64,000 nucleotides of DNA. It comes from Uliginosibacterium gangwonense. Its GTDB lineage: Bacteria > Pseudomonadota > Gammaproteobacteria > Burkholderiales > Rhodocyclaceae. The DNA lies in the NCBI GenBank assembly GCA_005239635.1, contig SBBQ01000040.1, positions 1-64,000 of the forward strand, given 5' to 3'. A program made the translations under genes and the position numbers. Of the stretch, positions 9,504 through 17,492 are shown piece by piece (the first letter of the stretch is position 1; the number at the start of each line of letters is the position of its first letter). Under the pieces are notes generated by a model. It was not told the origin of the DNA and did no database searches. It was given only the letters and a program-made list of their open reading frames with translations.

Positions 9504-9869
9504 TTAACTACGGAAGATAAAGTAAACAGCGCCCAGAATACAGAGGGCCGCCCATAGATAGTCTAGTTTTAGCGGCTGCCCAAAGTACACCATCACAAAG
9601 GGGATAAAGGTGGTGAGGCTAATGGCTTCGGTGAGAATTTTAAGCTGGGCAATGCTGAGCTCGGTGTGGCCAATGCGGTTGGCCGGAATCAGCAGCATGT
9701 ATTCAACCAGCGCCACCAACCAAGAGAGTAGGGCGGCAAACCACCAAGGGCGGTCGGCCAAGGTGCGCAGGTGGGCGTACCAAGCGTAGGTCATCACGGT
9801 GGTGGAGCACACCAACAGCAAAATGGTTTGCACCAGCGGCGGCAGCATGGGGAGTCGAAGCCAGTCCAT
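9504..9869 (-). CDS. Small DMT-type membrane protein, DUF486 family
   Basis: 121 residues with four predicted membrane segments (about 12-30, 42-60, 76-94 and 102-119). The 'VALVEYMLLIPANRIGH' and 'KILTEAISLTTFIPF' blocks are the hallmark of DUF486 proteins, half-size relatives of the drug/metabolite transporters. Substrate unknown. Its ATG overlaps the folK stop codon (TAATG), so translation is coupled. Confidence 0.85.
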   Translation of the reverse strand: MDWLRLPMLPPLVQTILLLVCSTTVMTYAWYAHLRTLADRPWWFAALLSWLVALVEYMLLIPANRIGHTELSIAQLKILTEAISLTTFIPFVMVYFGQPLKLDYLWAALCILGAVYFIFRS

Positions 9870-10444
9870 TAACTCGGGTTCTCTATGAGTTGTATGCGCT
9901 GATCTGCCACCATGGGCAAAAGGCCGGCAACCGGCCCGTGGTCGGGAATCATTAAGTCAGCTGCGATCACCGCCAGCGGCATGAGCACAAACGCGCGCTC
10001 GTGCATGCGCGGGTGCGGCAGCGTGAGTACCGGGTCGTGCTGCACCAGGTCGTCGTACATCAGCAGATCAAGATCGAGCGTGCGCGGCGAGTGGTGATAC
10101 AGACGCTCGCGTCCATGCTGCGCTTCGATCGTGAACAGCGCTTCGAGCAGCGCATACGGCGGCAATGCGGTGTGCAGTTCAACCACGCCGTTAATAAAGT
10201 CGGGCTGATGCGTGAGGCCGACCGGGGCTGTGCGATACAGCGGGCTGACAGCCTCGACCTGCGTGTGTGGCAATTGGCGCAGCGCTTCAATGGCGGATTG
10301 AACGGTGGCGACGGCGTTACCTAAGTTGGCACCCAGGGCGATAAAGGCGCGTGCGTGGTGCGGTGCTGGGCGCTGCATTTGGCCCTGAGTTTGGCCCTGA
10401 GTTTGCTCTTGTGCCAGTTGTTGATCATGCGTGCGTGCTGTCAT
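9869..10444 (-). CDS. folK: 2-amino-4-hydroxy-6-hydroxymethyldihydropteridine pyrophosphokinase
   Basis: About 191 residues. FolK pyrophosphorylates the pterin in folate synthesis. Seen: FIALGANLG, SPLYRTAPVG, QPDFINGVVEL, the catalytic RTLDLDLLMYDD and LPHPRMHERAFVL. The N-terminus carries a glutamine-rich extension (QEQTQGQTQGQ) made partly by a 12-base tandem duplication at 10381-10404. The start is uncertain: ATG 10444 keeps the extension, and ATG 10378 removes it and would leave a normal-length protein. It follows pcnB by 15 bases or more, in the same leftward transcript. Confidence 0.9.
   Translation of the reverse strand: MTARTHDQQLAQEQTQGQTQGQMQRPAPHHARAFIALGANLGNAVATVQSAIEALRQLPHTQVEAVSPLYRTAPVGLTHQPDFINGVVELHTALPPYALLEALFTIEAQHGRERLYHHSPRTLDLDLLMYDDLVQHDPVLTLPHPRMHERAFVLMPLAVIAADLMIPDHGPVAGLLPMVADQRIQLIENPS
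10381..10404. repeat. 12-bp tandem duplication in the folK N-terminus
   Basis: GGCCCTGAGTTT occurs twice head to tail. On the coding strand it adds four residues (QTQG) per unit. It lies before the conserved FolK domain, so copy changes would be tolerated. Confidence 0.75.
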
Positions 10445-10459
10445 TGCCAAGCTCGCAAA

Positions 10460-11872
10460 TTACGCTACGTCATCTGACGATGAGCCGGATGCTGCACCAC
10501 CTTGTGCTTGTTCCGCGCCGTCTTCACGTCGGCGTGAATTGGTGCGGCGACGGCGGCGACGTTTGGGTGCGCCGTCACGGTCTGGGGCCAAGCCCGCAAT
10601 TAGAGCTTCGCGTTGGTCGTTGTCACCCTCTTGGAAGTCGGTCCACCAGTCCACGAGTTCTTGATCAACTTCGCCTGATTCACCGCGTAGTACGAGGAAG
10701 TCGTAGCCGGCGCGGAAGCGCGGTTGCTCAAGGAGGCGGAAGGCGCGACGACCGCCACGTTGGTCGAGGCGCGGCTGTAAGGCCCAGATGTCTTTAATAT
10801 CGCCGGCGATACGTTTGGTAATGGCGAGTTTTTCAGCTTGCTGGTCGAGCACTTCAGACATGGCTTCAAACAGCGCGGGCATGGGGGTTTCGCCACGTGC
10901 TTTGCGAATTTCCCAATTTGCCAATGCTTCGTGCCACAGCAGGGTGGCGAATAAAAATCCGGGCGAGATGCTTTTGCCCTCGCGCACACGTTGGTCAGTT
11001 CGCTCCAGCGCGAGGGTGACAAAACGCTCACCTAAGGGTTGTTCCAAAATCACGTCGAGCAAGGGCAGTAGGCCATGATGCAGGCCGTGGTCACGCAGGC
11101 GATGCAAACATTCAAGTGCGTGGCCGGAGGTGAGCAATTTGAGCATCTCGTCAAACAAACGTGCGGCCGGCACGTTGTTGAGTAGATCTGCCATTTCGCT
11201 AATCGGCGTGCGCGTTTGTTTGTCGATGGTGAGGCCGAGCTTTGATGACAGGCGCACGGCACGCAGCATGCGCACCGGGTCTTCGCGATAGCGTAGCTCG
11301 GGTTTGCCAATCATGCTCATGGTTTTCTTTTTGAGATCGGCCACGCCGTGGTGGTAGTCGACTACGGTTTCGCTGCTTGGGTCGTAATACAACGCATTGA
11401 CGGTAAAGTCGCGGCGCGCGGCATCTTCCGCCTGGCTGCCCCAAACGTTGTCGCGCAGAATGCGGCCATGCTCGTCAGTTTCGGCGTCGTTCATGGCGCG
11501 GAAGGTCGACACTTCAATCATGTCGCGGCCAAACATGACATGTACGATGCGAAAGCGACGACCAATGATGCGAGCGCGACGAAACACACTCACCACTTGT
11601 TCTGGCGTGGCGTTGGTGGCGACGTCAAAGTCTTTGGGGGTGATGCCCGCAATGAGGTCACGCACCGCACCGCCCACCACGAAGGCTTTATAGCCTTGTT
11701 GTTGCAAGCCATCGCACACACGCAGCGCTGCGCTTGAAATCATGTCGCGGCGAATGCCGTGCTGATTGCGCGGAATGATGGCCGGTGTGTCCGTCACCCG
11801 CGCATGACCACGCGGACTTGCTTGGCCGGCGGGCTGGCGACGAAAGACCTTGCGCAACAGTTTGGTGATCAT
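10460..11872 (-). CDS. pcnB: Poly(A) polymerase I
   Basis: 470 residues. PcnB adds 3' poly(A) tails that mark RNA for decay. The nucleotidyltransferase core shows GYKAFVVGGAVRDLIAG and DFDVATNATPEQV (catalytic DxD), then FRIVHVMFGRDMIEVSTFR and RRDFTVNALYYDP. The RNA-binding middle follows, and the protein ends in a very basic Arg-rich tail (GAPKRRRRRRTNSRRR), as usual for the PcnB subgroup rather than for CCA-adding enzymes. ATG 11872 is chosen; a TTG at 11917 would extend it without conserved sequence. 9-mer copies at 10917 and 11303. Confidence 0.93.
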   Translation of the reverse strand: MITKLLRKVFRRQPAGQASPRGHARVTDTPAIIPRNQHGIRRDMISSAALRVCDGLQQQGYKAFVVGGAVRDLIAGITPKDFDVATNATPEQVVSVFRRARIIGRRFRIVHVMFGRDMIEVSTFRAMNDAETDEHGRILRDNVWGSQAEDAARRDFTVNALYYDPSSETVVDYHHGVADLKKKTMSMIGKPELRYREDPVRMLRAVRLSSKLGLTIDKQTRTPISEMADLLNNVPAARLFDEMLKLLTSGHALECLHRLRDHGLHHGLLPLLDVILEQPLGERFVTLALERTDQRVREGKSISPGFLFATLLWHEALANWEIRKARGETPMPALFEAMSEVLDQQAEKLAITKRIAGDIKDIWALQPRLDQRGGRRAFRLLEQPRFRAGYDFLVLRGESGEVDQELVDWWTDFQEGDNDQREALIAGLAPDRDGAPKRRRRRRTNSRRREDGAEQAQGGAASGSSSDDVA

Positions 11873-11980
11873 GCGAATCGGTTCGGTTTGTGTGAGTGGA
11901 TGCAAATATTGGAACAAGCGTGAGTGCTAGTGTTAGTGCAAAACACTTGGGTTAAATGCAATTTTACTATGCGCGTGGCT

Positions 11981-12661
11981 TTAGTCTGCGGTGTGTGTGG
12001 TGTGCAACCGCATAATTGTCCAGCCTTGCTGTTGCGCGTGTTGTAGCAGAGTGGGGTCGGGGTCGACCGCAATGGGATGGCTGACGCGATTTAATAGTGG
12101 CAGGTCGTTGAGTGAATCGCTGAAAAACCAAGTTTCGGCAAAGCTGCTCCAGTGCATGCCGAGCGATTCGAGCCAGCTTTCAACACGGGTGATTTTGCCT
12201 TCACGAAAGCTTGGTGTGCCACGCGGTTTGCCCGTGAATTGGCCATTTTCTTGGGCGGGAATGGTGGCAATAAGGTGTGCGATGCCGAGTTCGCGTGCGA
12301 TGCCACCCGTTACAAAGCTGTTTGTCGCGGTGACGATGGCGACCAGCGTGTCCGGCTGTTGGTGTTGTTTAATCAAGGTACGAGCCTGTGTGGTGAGACG
12401 CGGCAAAATTTGTTGCGTCATAAATTCTGCATGCCAGGCTTCGAGTTCGGTACGGCTGTGGCGCGAAAGTGGCTTGAGCTGAAAGTCTAAAAACTCGTCG
12501 ATGTCGAGTGTGCCGGCTTTGTACTGTTCGTAAAACGCCTGGTTGCGTGCGGAATAGGCTTCTTTGTCGAGCACGCCTTTGCCAATTAAAAATTGCGCCC
12601 ATTCAAAATCAGAGTCGCCTGCCAGCAGGGTGTTGTCGAGATCAAACAGTACGAGTTTCAT
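11981..12661 (-). CDS. HAD-family phosphatase, SerB-like (subclass IB)
   Basis: 226 residues. Motif I DLDNTLLAGDSD is at residues 7-18, motif II the threonine in IVTATN, a lysine in a GKPRG context, and motif IV FSDSLNDLPLL. The family dephosphorylates small metabolites; phosphoserine, histidinol phosphate or glycerol phosphates are candidates, and the sequence does not decide. It lies between hda and pcnB, the usual Burkholderiales position. The 9-mer at 12578 encodes LIGKG near residue 26. Confidence 0.85.
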   Translation of the reverse strand: MKLVLFDLDNTLLAGDSDFEWAQFLIGKGVLDKEAYSARNQAFYEQYKAGTLDIDEFLDFQLKPLSRHSRTELEAWHAEFMTQQILPRLTTQARTLIKQHQQPDTLVAIVTATNSFVTGGIARELGIAHLIATIPAQENGQFTGKPRGTPSFREGKITRVESWLESLGMHWSSFAETWFFSDSLNDLPLLNRVSHPIAVDPDPTLLQHAQQQGWTIMRLHTTHTAD

Positions 12662-12718
12662 GGTGTTGTCTAAATAACGAATTCAAATTCAAGCGTAAAA
12701 AATGTGGTCATGGCCCGG

Positions 12719-13408
12719 CTACGACAGGTCATCTGCCTCCAGCGGCAGTTGCATGATTTGTCGTAGCAGCGGCAAAGTGATGGGGCGCTGTTGCTCCAGA
12801 GAGATGCGATCTAAGGCGTCGAGCACCGCGAGTAGGGAAGGCAAGTCGCGCCGCCCATGTCGCATTAAATAACCGATGATGTCTTCGCTCACGCGCATGC
12901 CGCGACTATGTGCGTGTTCTGCCAGTGCATCGGCTTTTTCTGAGTCGCTGAGTGGGCGCACTTCATAAATGAGGGCACTGCCTACGCGGGTGCGCAAATC
13001 TTCGCGCAGCGCTAAGTCACGGGGGGGTTTGCTGCCGGCAAGCAGCAGCGCGCAGCCGCTTAGTCGCATGGAGTTAAACGCACGAAATAATGCAATTTGC
13101 GCGTCGGCATTGAGTTGGTCAATGTCATCGACTGCGAGCAAACCTTGCGTGGGTAAGGGCAGATCACGCCCTACTTGGCTGGAGTCTGCCATGCGGCATT
13201 CGCGCCCATGTTGGCGAGCCAGCGCACAAGTCGCTTCGAGTAAGTGTGTGCGGCCGCTGCCGCTTGGGCCGAATAGATACAGCGCTTCAAAGCTGCCGGG
13301 GCTCGCCAATGCTTTTAGGCGGACCAACAATTCGTGATTGTTCTGGCCTGCAAAATTATTGAAGCTGGCTTGTCGGTCGAGTTGCACATCCAGCGTGAGC
13401 TGCCGCAT
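12719..13408 (-). CDS. hda: DnaA-related regulator Hda
   Basis: 229 residues. Hda stimulates hydrolysis of DnaA-bound ATP after initiation, together with the sliding clamp. The N-terminal RQLTLDVQL is a clamp-binding peptide. An AAA+ core follows, with a degenerate Walker A (LFGPSGSGRTHLLEA), Walker B LLAVDDIDQL, the sensor-like segment LLAGSKPP and an arginine-finger region DLRTRVGSALIYEV. It lacks the DnaA DNA-binding domain. Five bases separate it from PerM upstream. Confidence 0.92.
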   Translation of the reverse strand: MRQLTLDVQLDRQASFNNFAGQNNHELLVRLKALASPGSFEALYLFGPSGSGRTHLLEATCALARQHGRECRMADSSQVGRDLPLPTQGLLAVDDIDQLNADAQIALFRAFNSMRLSGCALLLAGSKPPRDLALREDLRTRVGSALIYEVRPLSDSEKADALAEHAHSRGMRVSEDIIGYLMRHGRRDLPSLLAVLDALDRISLEQQRPITLPLLRQIMQLPLEADDLS

Positions 13409-13412
13409 CCGC

Positions 13413-14585
13413 TTACTCCTGCGCTGGCGGAGCAGTCTGACTGCCGCGGTAGAAAGGGCTATTGAAATAACTATGTCGCAGCTCGCGCAGCGCTACCAGC
13501 AAGGCGGCGGAGGCTGGCAGCGCAATCAGTACGCCCACAAAGCCAAACAGTTGTGCAAAGGCCATCAATGCAAAGATCACGGCGAGCGGGTGTAAGCCGA
13601 TGCGTTCGCCCACCAAAAATGGGGTCAGCACAAAGCTTTCTAATAATTGGCCTGCGCCATACACGGCTAATACGGCCAGAATCAAATTCCAGCCTTCAAA
13701 CTGCAAACAGGCCGCCAGCACTGCCAGCAATAAGCCGGTTGTGTAGCCGACGTAGGGAATGAAAATCAGTAGGCCGGTAAGCAGGCCAACGGGCAGGGCA
13801 AAACGCAGGCCGCAGAGCCAGAGCGCGACGGTGTAGTACAGCGCCAGCGCCAGCATGACGAGCATTTGTCCGTGTAGAAACTCGCCGAGCACGGCGTCGA
13901 TATCGCGCAGTATACGCAGGGCGCGAGGCTGCCATTCAAGTGGGATGATGTTTTGTACGCGGCGAATGGTGGTGGGCCAATCGCGCAGTAAAAAAAACAT
14001 CACAATCGGCGTGAGTAATACGGTAGTGAGAATGCCAATGAGCGCTGCGCCGCCCACGCTGAGGGTGCCGAGCAGCCAGCCGAGCAGGCGTTGCGCGAGT
14101 GATTGCGCTTGCGCGCCTTGTTGCTGCACAAGGTCTTTGAGCGAGGCCATGTCGAGCTGCAGGTTTAAACCAAGCTGTTGGTTGATCCACGGTACGGCGG
14201 CGTCGCGCAGCCAGTCGAGCGCCATGGGCGCGCGCGTTGCCAATGTGGTGGCTTCTTGTTGCAGCAGCGGAATCAGGATGAGCACCAGCAGTGTGATGGC
14301 GAGAATGAGGCCTAACACGACGAGTGCGGTTGCGATGGCGCGGCTCATGCCGGTGCGGGCTAAGCGTTCGACCATTGGATCGCAAATATAGGCCAGCACG
14401 GCACCCAAAATGAACGGCAGCAAAATGGGCTTGAGCAACCACAACAACAAGAGGGCGCTTACACCCACAAGTGCCCATAGCCAATTTTGGCGACGCAAGT
14501 TGCCCACAAACGCTGCGCTGGAATGGGCAGGCGTGGCTTGCGCAGTGTCATGCGCAATATTTTGCTCAGTGTCGTTTTGGGCCAA
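13413..14585 (-). CDS. AI-2E family (PerM-type) membrane protein
   Basis: 390 residues with about seven to eight membrane segments: a pair at 35-75 and 80-110, a soluble amphipathic middle (about 125-180), then a C-terminal bundle with the PIVMFFLLRDW segment and FIPYVGYTTGLLLA (the conserved IPYVG motif). PerM-type proteins next to hda and purM are a known proteobacterial arrangement. Function is poorly defined; relatives export AI-2 or act as sodium/proton antiporters. I would not assign a substrate. Confidence 0.88.
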   Translation of the reverse strand: MAQNDTEQNIAHDTAQATPAHSSAAFVGNLRRQNWLWALVGVSALLLLWLLKPILLPFILGAVLAYICDPMVERLARTGMSRAIATALVVLGLILAITLLVLILIPLLQQEATTLATRAPMALDWLRDAAVPWINQQLGLNLQLDMASLKDLVQQQGAQAQSLAQRLLGWLLGTLSVGGAALIGILTTVLLTPIVMFFLLRDWPTTIRRVQNIIPLEWQPRALRILRDIDAVLGEFLHGQMLVMLALALYYTVALWLCGLRFALPVGLLTGLLIFIPYVGYTTGLLLAVLAACLQFEGWNLILAVLAVYGAGQLLESFVLTPFLVGERIGLHPLAVIFALMAFAQLFGFVGVLIALPASAALLVALRELRHSYFNSPFYRGSQTAPPAQE

Positions 14586-15047
14586 AGCTAAGGTTCCAAT
14601 CTAGGGTTCCAATGAATGATCTTGGGCGATGCCGTTTAAGCGGTTGCTATGCCCTGCAGTATTTTGAGGCCTTTAGCGTATGAGATCCTACGTATAAAGT
14701 ATTTACGTATGAGGCCTTAAATATAAGCGTGCGCCGTTTTGGATGGTCTCGCCAAGGCGGTTGCAGCAAGGGTACGCATGAAATTCAGGCAGTTCGGGTG
14801 TGCTTCCAGTAAAATCACGCCTGAGAGTGCAACTCGATTTGATTTTACGGTTGGCAGCCGAGCTAGGTGGCTGGCAAAAATCAACTGAGTTGCCCGCAGA
14901 ATTGTCCATCACACCTTGTTTTGCCTTTATTCAGGCCGGAGTTTAGCAAGTTTCACGTGCTTTCCGGCACTTGCTCGGCAAGATGGGGTGGATTGTGACT
15001 TTGTATGAAGCGCGCACGAAATGTTGTCGTGCCGAGCCCGTACTACT
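14586..15047. promoter_or_regulatory. Divergent intergenic region between PerM and purM
   Basis: About 460 bases without a supported gene. It must hold promoters for the leftward PerM-hda transcript and the rightward purM. A small inverted repeat built from TACGTA units lies near 14689-14709, with CGTATGAG repeated on either side. No recognisable purine riboswitch was seen. Confidence 0.4.
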
Positions 15048-16163
15048 ATGTCTGTTCCCACTATGCCTGTACCCAATTCGACGATCATGAGCCAGTCATC
15101 CAACACCCCTCCCAATCCTTCTACCTCTGCCACGCCACTGTCTTACCGTTCTGCCGGTGTTGATATCGATGCGGGCGATGCCCTCGTTGAGCGCATTAAG
15201 CCCTTTGCCAAACGTACCATGCGCCCCGAAGTGTTGGGCGGCATTGGCGGCTTTGGTGCGCTGTTTGAGGTGTCAAAGAAGTTTAAAGAGCCGGTGCTGG
15301 TATCGGGTACCGATGGTGTGGGCACCAAGCTCAAGCTGGCGTTTGAGTTGAACAAACACGACACCGTGGGCCAAGACTTGGTGGCCATGAGTGTGAATGA
15401 CATTCTGGTGCAGGGCGCTGAGCCACTGTTCTTCCTCGATTACTTCGCTTGCGGCAAGCTGCATGTGGATACCGCTGCTTCGGTCATTCAAGGTGTGGCG
15501 ATGGGTTGCGAGTTGGCGGGTTGCGCCCTGATCGGCGGGGAAACGGCTGAAATGCCGGGTATGTACCCCGACGGCGAATATGATCTGGCCGGTTTTGCAG
15601 TGGGCGCAGTTGAAAAGAGCCAAATTATTGATGGCTCCAAAATTGGTCCGGGTGATGTGCTGTTGGGTTTGGCCTCAAGCGGCGCGCATTCCAATGGCTA
15701 TTCGCTGATTCGCAAGATTATTGATGTGACACGTCCGAACCTTGACGGCGATTTTCATGGCCGCACGTTGCGTGATGTGTTGATGGCGCCGACCCGCATT
15801 TACGTTAAATCGATGTTGGCTTTAATGGCTGAAATGCCCGGCGTGGTAAAGGGTATGGCGCATATTACGGGCGGTGGTTTGACCGAGAATGTGCCGCGTA
15901 TTTTGCGTGATGAACTCACCGCACGGATTGATAAAACAAGCTGGACCATGCCGCCGCTGTTTACTTGGTTGAAAGGTGCGGGTCAGGTTGATGAGCAAGA
16001 AATGTATCGTGTGTTTAACTGCGGTATCGGTATGGTCGTGGTGGTGGCAGAGGAACTTGCCGACGCTGCCACAGACAAACTGAGAGCAAGCGGTGAAAAC
16101 GTGTTCCGTATTGGCAAAATCGCCAGCCGCGAAGCGGGCGAGGCACAAACAACCGTTGCTTAA
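15048..16163 (+). CDS. purM: Phosphoribosylformylglycinamidine cyclo-ligase
   Basis: About 371 residues. PurM closes the imidazole ring to give AIR in purine synthesis. Seen: [91 protein letters not shown] and the C-terminal [11 protein letters not shown]. The first 30 or so residues are a Pro/Ser/Thr-rich leader not seen in E. coli PurM. ATG 15048 and ATG 15087 are both possible and neither has a strong ribosome-binding site. The 9-mer at 16110 encodes RIGK near the C-terminus. Confidence 0.95.
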   Translation: MSVPTMPVPNSTIMSQSSNTPPNPSTSATPLSYRSAGVDIDAGDALVERIKPFAKRTMRPEVLGGIGGFGALFEVSKKFKEPVLVSGTDGVGTKLKLAFELNKHDTVGQDLVAMSVNDILVQGAEPLFFLDYFACGKLHVDTAASVIQGVAMGCELAGCALIGGETAEMPGMYPDGEYDLAGFAVGAVEKSQIIDGSKIGPGDVLLGLASSGAHSNGYSLIRKIIDVTRPNLDGDFHGRTLRDVLMAPTRIYVKSMLALMAEMPGVVKGMAHITGGGLTENVPRILRDELTARIDKTSWTMPPLFTWLKGAGQVDEQEMYRVFNCGIGMVVVVAEELADAATDKLRASGENVFRIGKIASREAGEAQTTVA

Positions 16164-16205
16164 CCCTGATGTCGTTTTGGCGTGTTGTGCGGTAAGCGAA
16201 GATAG

Positions 16206-17381
16206 ATGACCATCATGAAAGCCCGTCCTGTTGCGATCGTTTTAGTTCTGCTGCTGGCGGGTGGGTCTGTCTGGTATTGGCGCACGCATGCCACGAGTGC
16301 TGCAACGGCACCCGGCGGCGCGCCTGCTGGCGGCATGCCGGCCATGAGCGTGGATGTGGCGACCGTTCAAGCTGTGTCGTGGGACGACGATCTGTCTCTG
16401 GTTGGCACGCTGTACGCAAATGAATCTGTAACACTGAGCCCTGAAGTGGCGGGCCGTATTTCTGCCATTCATTTCAAAGATGGGCAGGCCGTGCGCAAAG
16501 GCCAAACGTTGTTTACCCTCGACGCGCAAACTCAACAAGCCGACGTAAAACAAGCACAAGCCAATGAGGCATTAGCGCGCGCCAATGCGGCTCGCACGGC
16601 TGATTTGTTTGAGCGCAAGTTTGTGTCGCAAAGCGCGCTTGATCAAGCCAATGCAACGCACAAGGTGCAGCAGGCGGCACTTACCCAAGCACAATCGCGC
16701 CTTGGCAAAATGCAGTTGGTGAGCCCGTTTGATGGCACGGCGGGGATTCGCCATGTGAGCGTGGGCGAGTACGTTAAAGACGGTACGCAGCTGGTTAACA
16801 TCGAAGACGACAGCACACTAAAAGTCGATTTTCGTTTGCCTGAACGTGCGCTGGCACGCATGGGGCAGGCAGTCGGACAAGAAATTGAGTTGGGTGTGGA
16901 TGCACATCCGGGCGAGCATTACCGCGCAACCGTGGTGGCAGTTGATCCAGCGGTCGATGAAAAAGACCGCTCGGTCTTGGTTCGCGCGCGGCTTGATAAT
17001 CACAGCCATGCATTGCGCCCGGGTATGTTCTCGCGTGTGCGTATTATTTTTGCGCAACGTCAGGGTGTTTTAGTTGTACCGGAAGAAGCCATCGTGCCCG
17101 ATGGCAAAGGCAGCGCCGTGTTTGTCGTGAATGGCGAAGGCGCGCAGGCCAAGGTGCAACGTGTCAATGTAACGACGGGCGTGCGCAAGCAAGCTCAGGT
17201 CGAAATCAGTTCTGGGTTGAATGAAGGCCAGCAAGTGGTGGTGGCGGGGCAAATGAAGCTGCGTGATGGGATGCCGGTGCGTTTGCCTCAGGCTGATGCC
17301 ACCGCTGCTCCTGCTGCTACACCTACGGCTGCACCAGCCGCAACCCCCGCCGGCGCAAGTTCAGCCCCCGCAAAACCATAA
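16206..17381 (+). CDS. RND efflux periplasmic adaptor
   Basis: 391 residues. It has an N-terminal membrane anchor or signal (about residues 8-26), then the lipoyl halves (VTLSPEVAGRISAIHFKDGQAVRKGQ and LVSPFDGTAGIRHVSVGEYV), an alpha-hairpin between them and a barrel domain with RPGMFSRVRI. The C-terminus is a low-complexity Ala/Pro tail. It belongs to the MexC/AcrA/VexC-like adaptors and pairs with the pump gene 111 bases downstream. No outer-membrane channel gene is in the window, so the pair probably borrows a TolC-like protein. Confidence 0.92.
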   Translation: MTIMKARPVAIVLVLLLAGGSVWYWRTHATSAATAPGGAPAGGMPAMSVDVATVQAVSWDDDLSLVGTLYANESVTLSPEVAGRISAIHFKDGQAVRKGQTLFTLDAQTQQADVKQAQANEALARANAARTADLFERKFVSQSALDQANATHKVQQAALTQAQSRLGKMQLVSPFDGTAGIRHVSVGEYVKDGTQLVNIEDDSTLKVDFRLPERALARMGQAVGQEIELGVDAHPGEHYRATVVAVDPAVDEKDRSVLVRARLDNHSHALRPGMFSRVRIIFAQRQGVLVVPEEAIVPDGKGSAVFVVNGEGAQAKVQRVNVTTGVRKQAQVEISSGLNEGQQVVVAGQMKLRDGMPVRLPQADATAAPAATPTAAPAATPAGASSAPAKP

Positions 17382-17420
17382 TTCCAGTGAGTTGGGTCGG
17401 GCACGTGCTGTCGTGCTGCC

Positions 17421-17429
17421 TTTGCCAAT
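17421..17429 (+). repeat. Intergenic copy of the TTTGCCAAT 9-mer
   Basis: Exact copy in the gap between adaptor and pump genes. The 3.1-kb pump gene itself has none of the exact 9-mers. Confidence 0.8.
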
Positions 17430-17492
17430 CCACCGCAACACCAACCCGAATGTATTGAATACATTCATAACGTACCTCAGTCGAGTCATACC

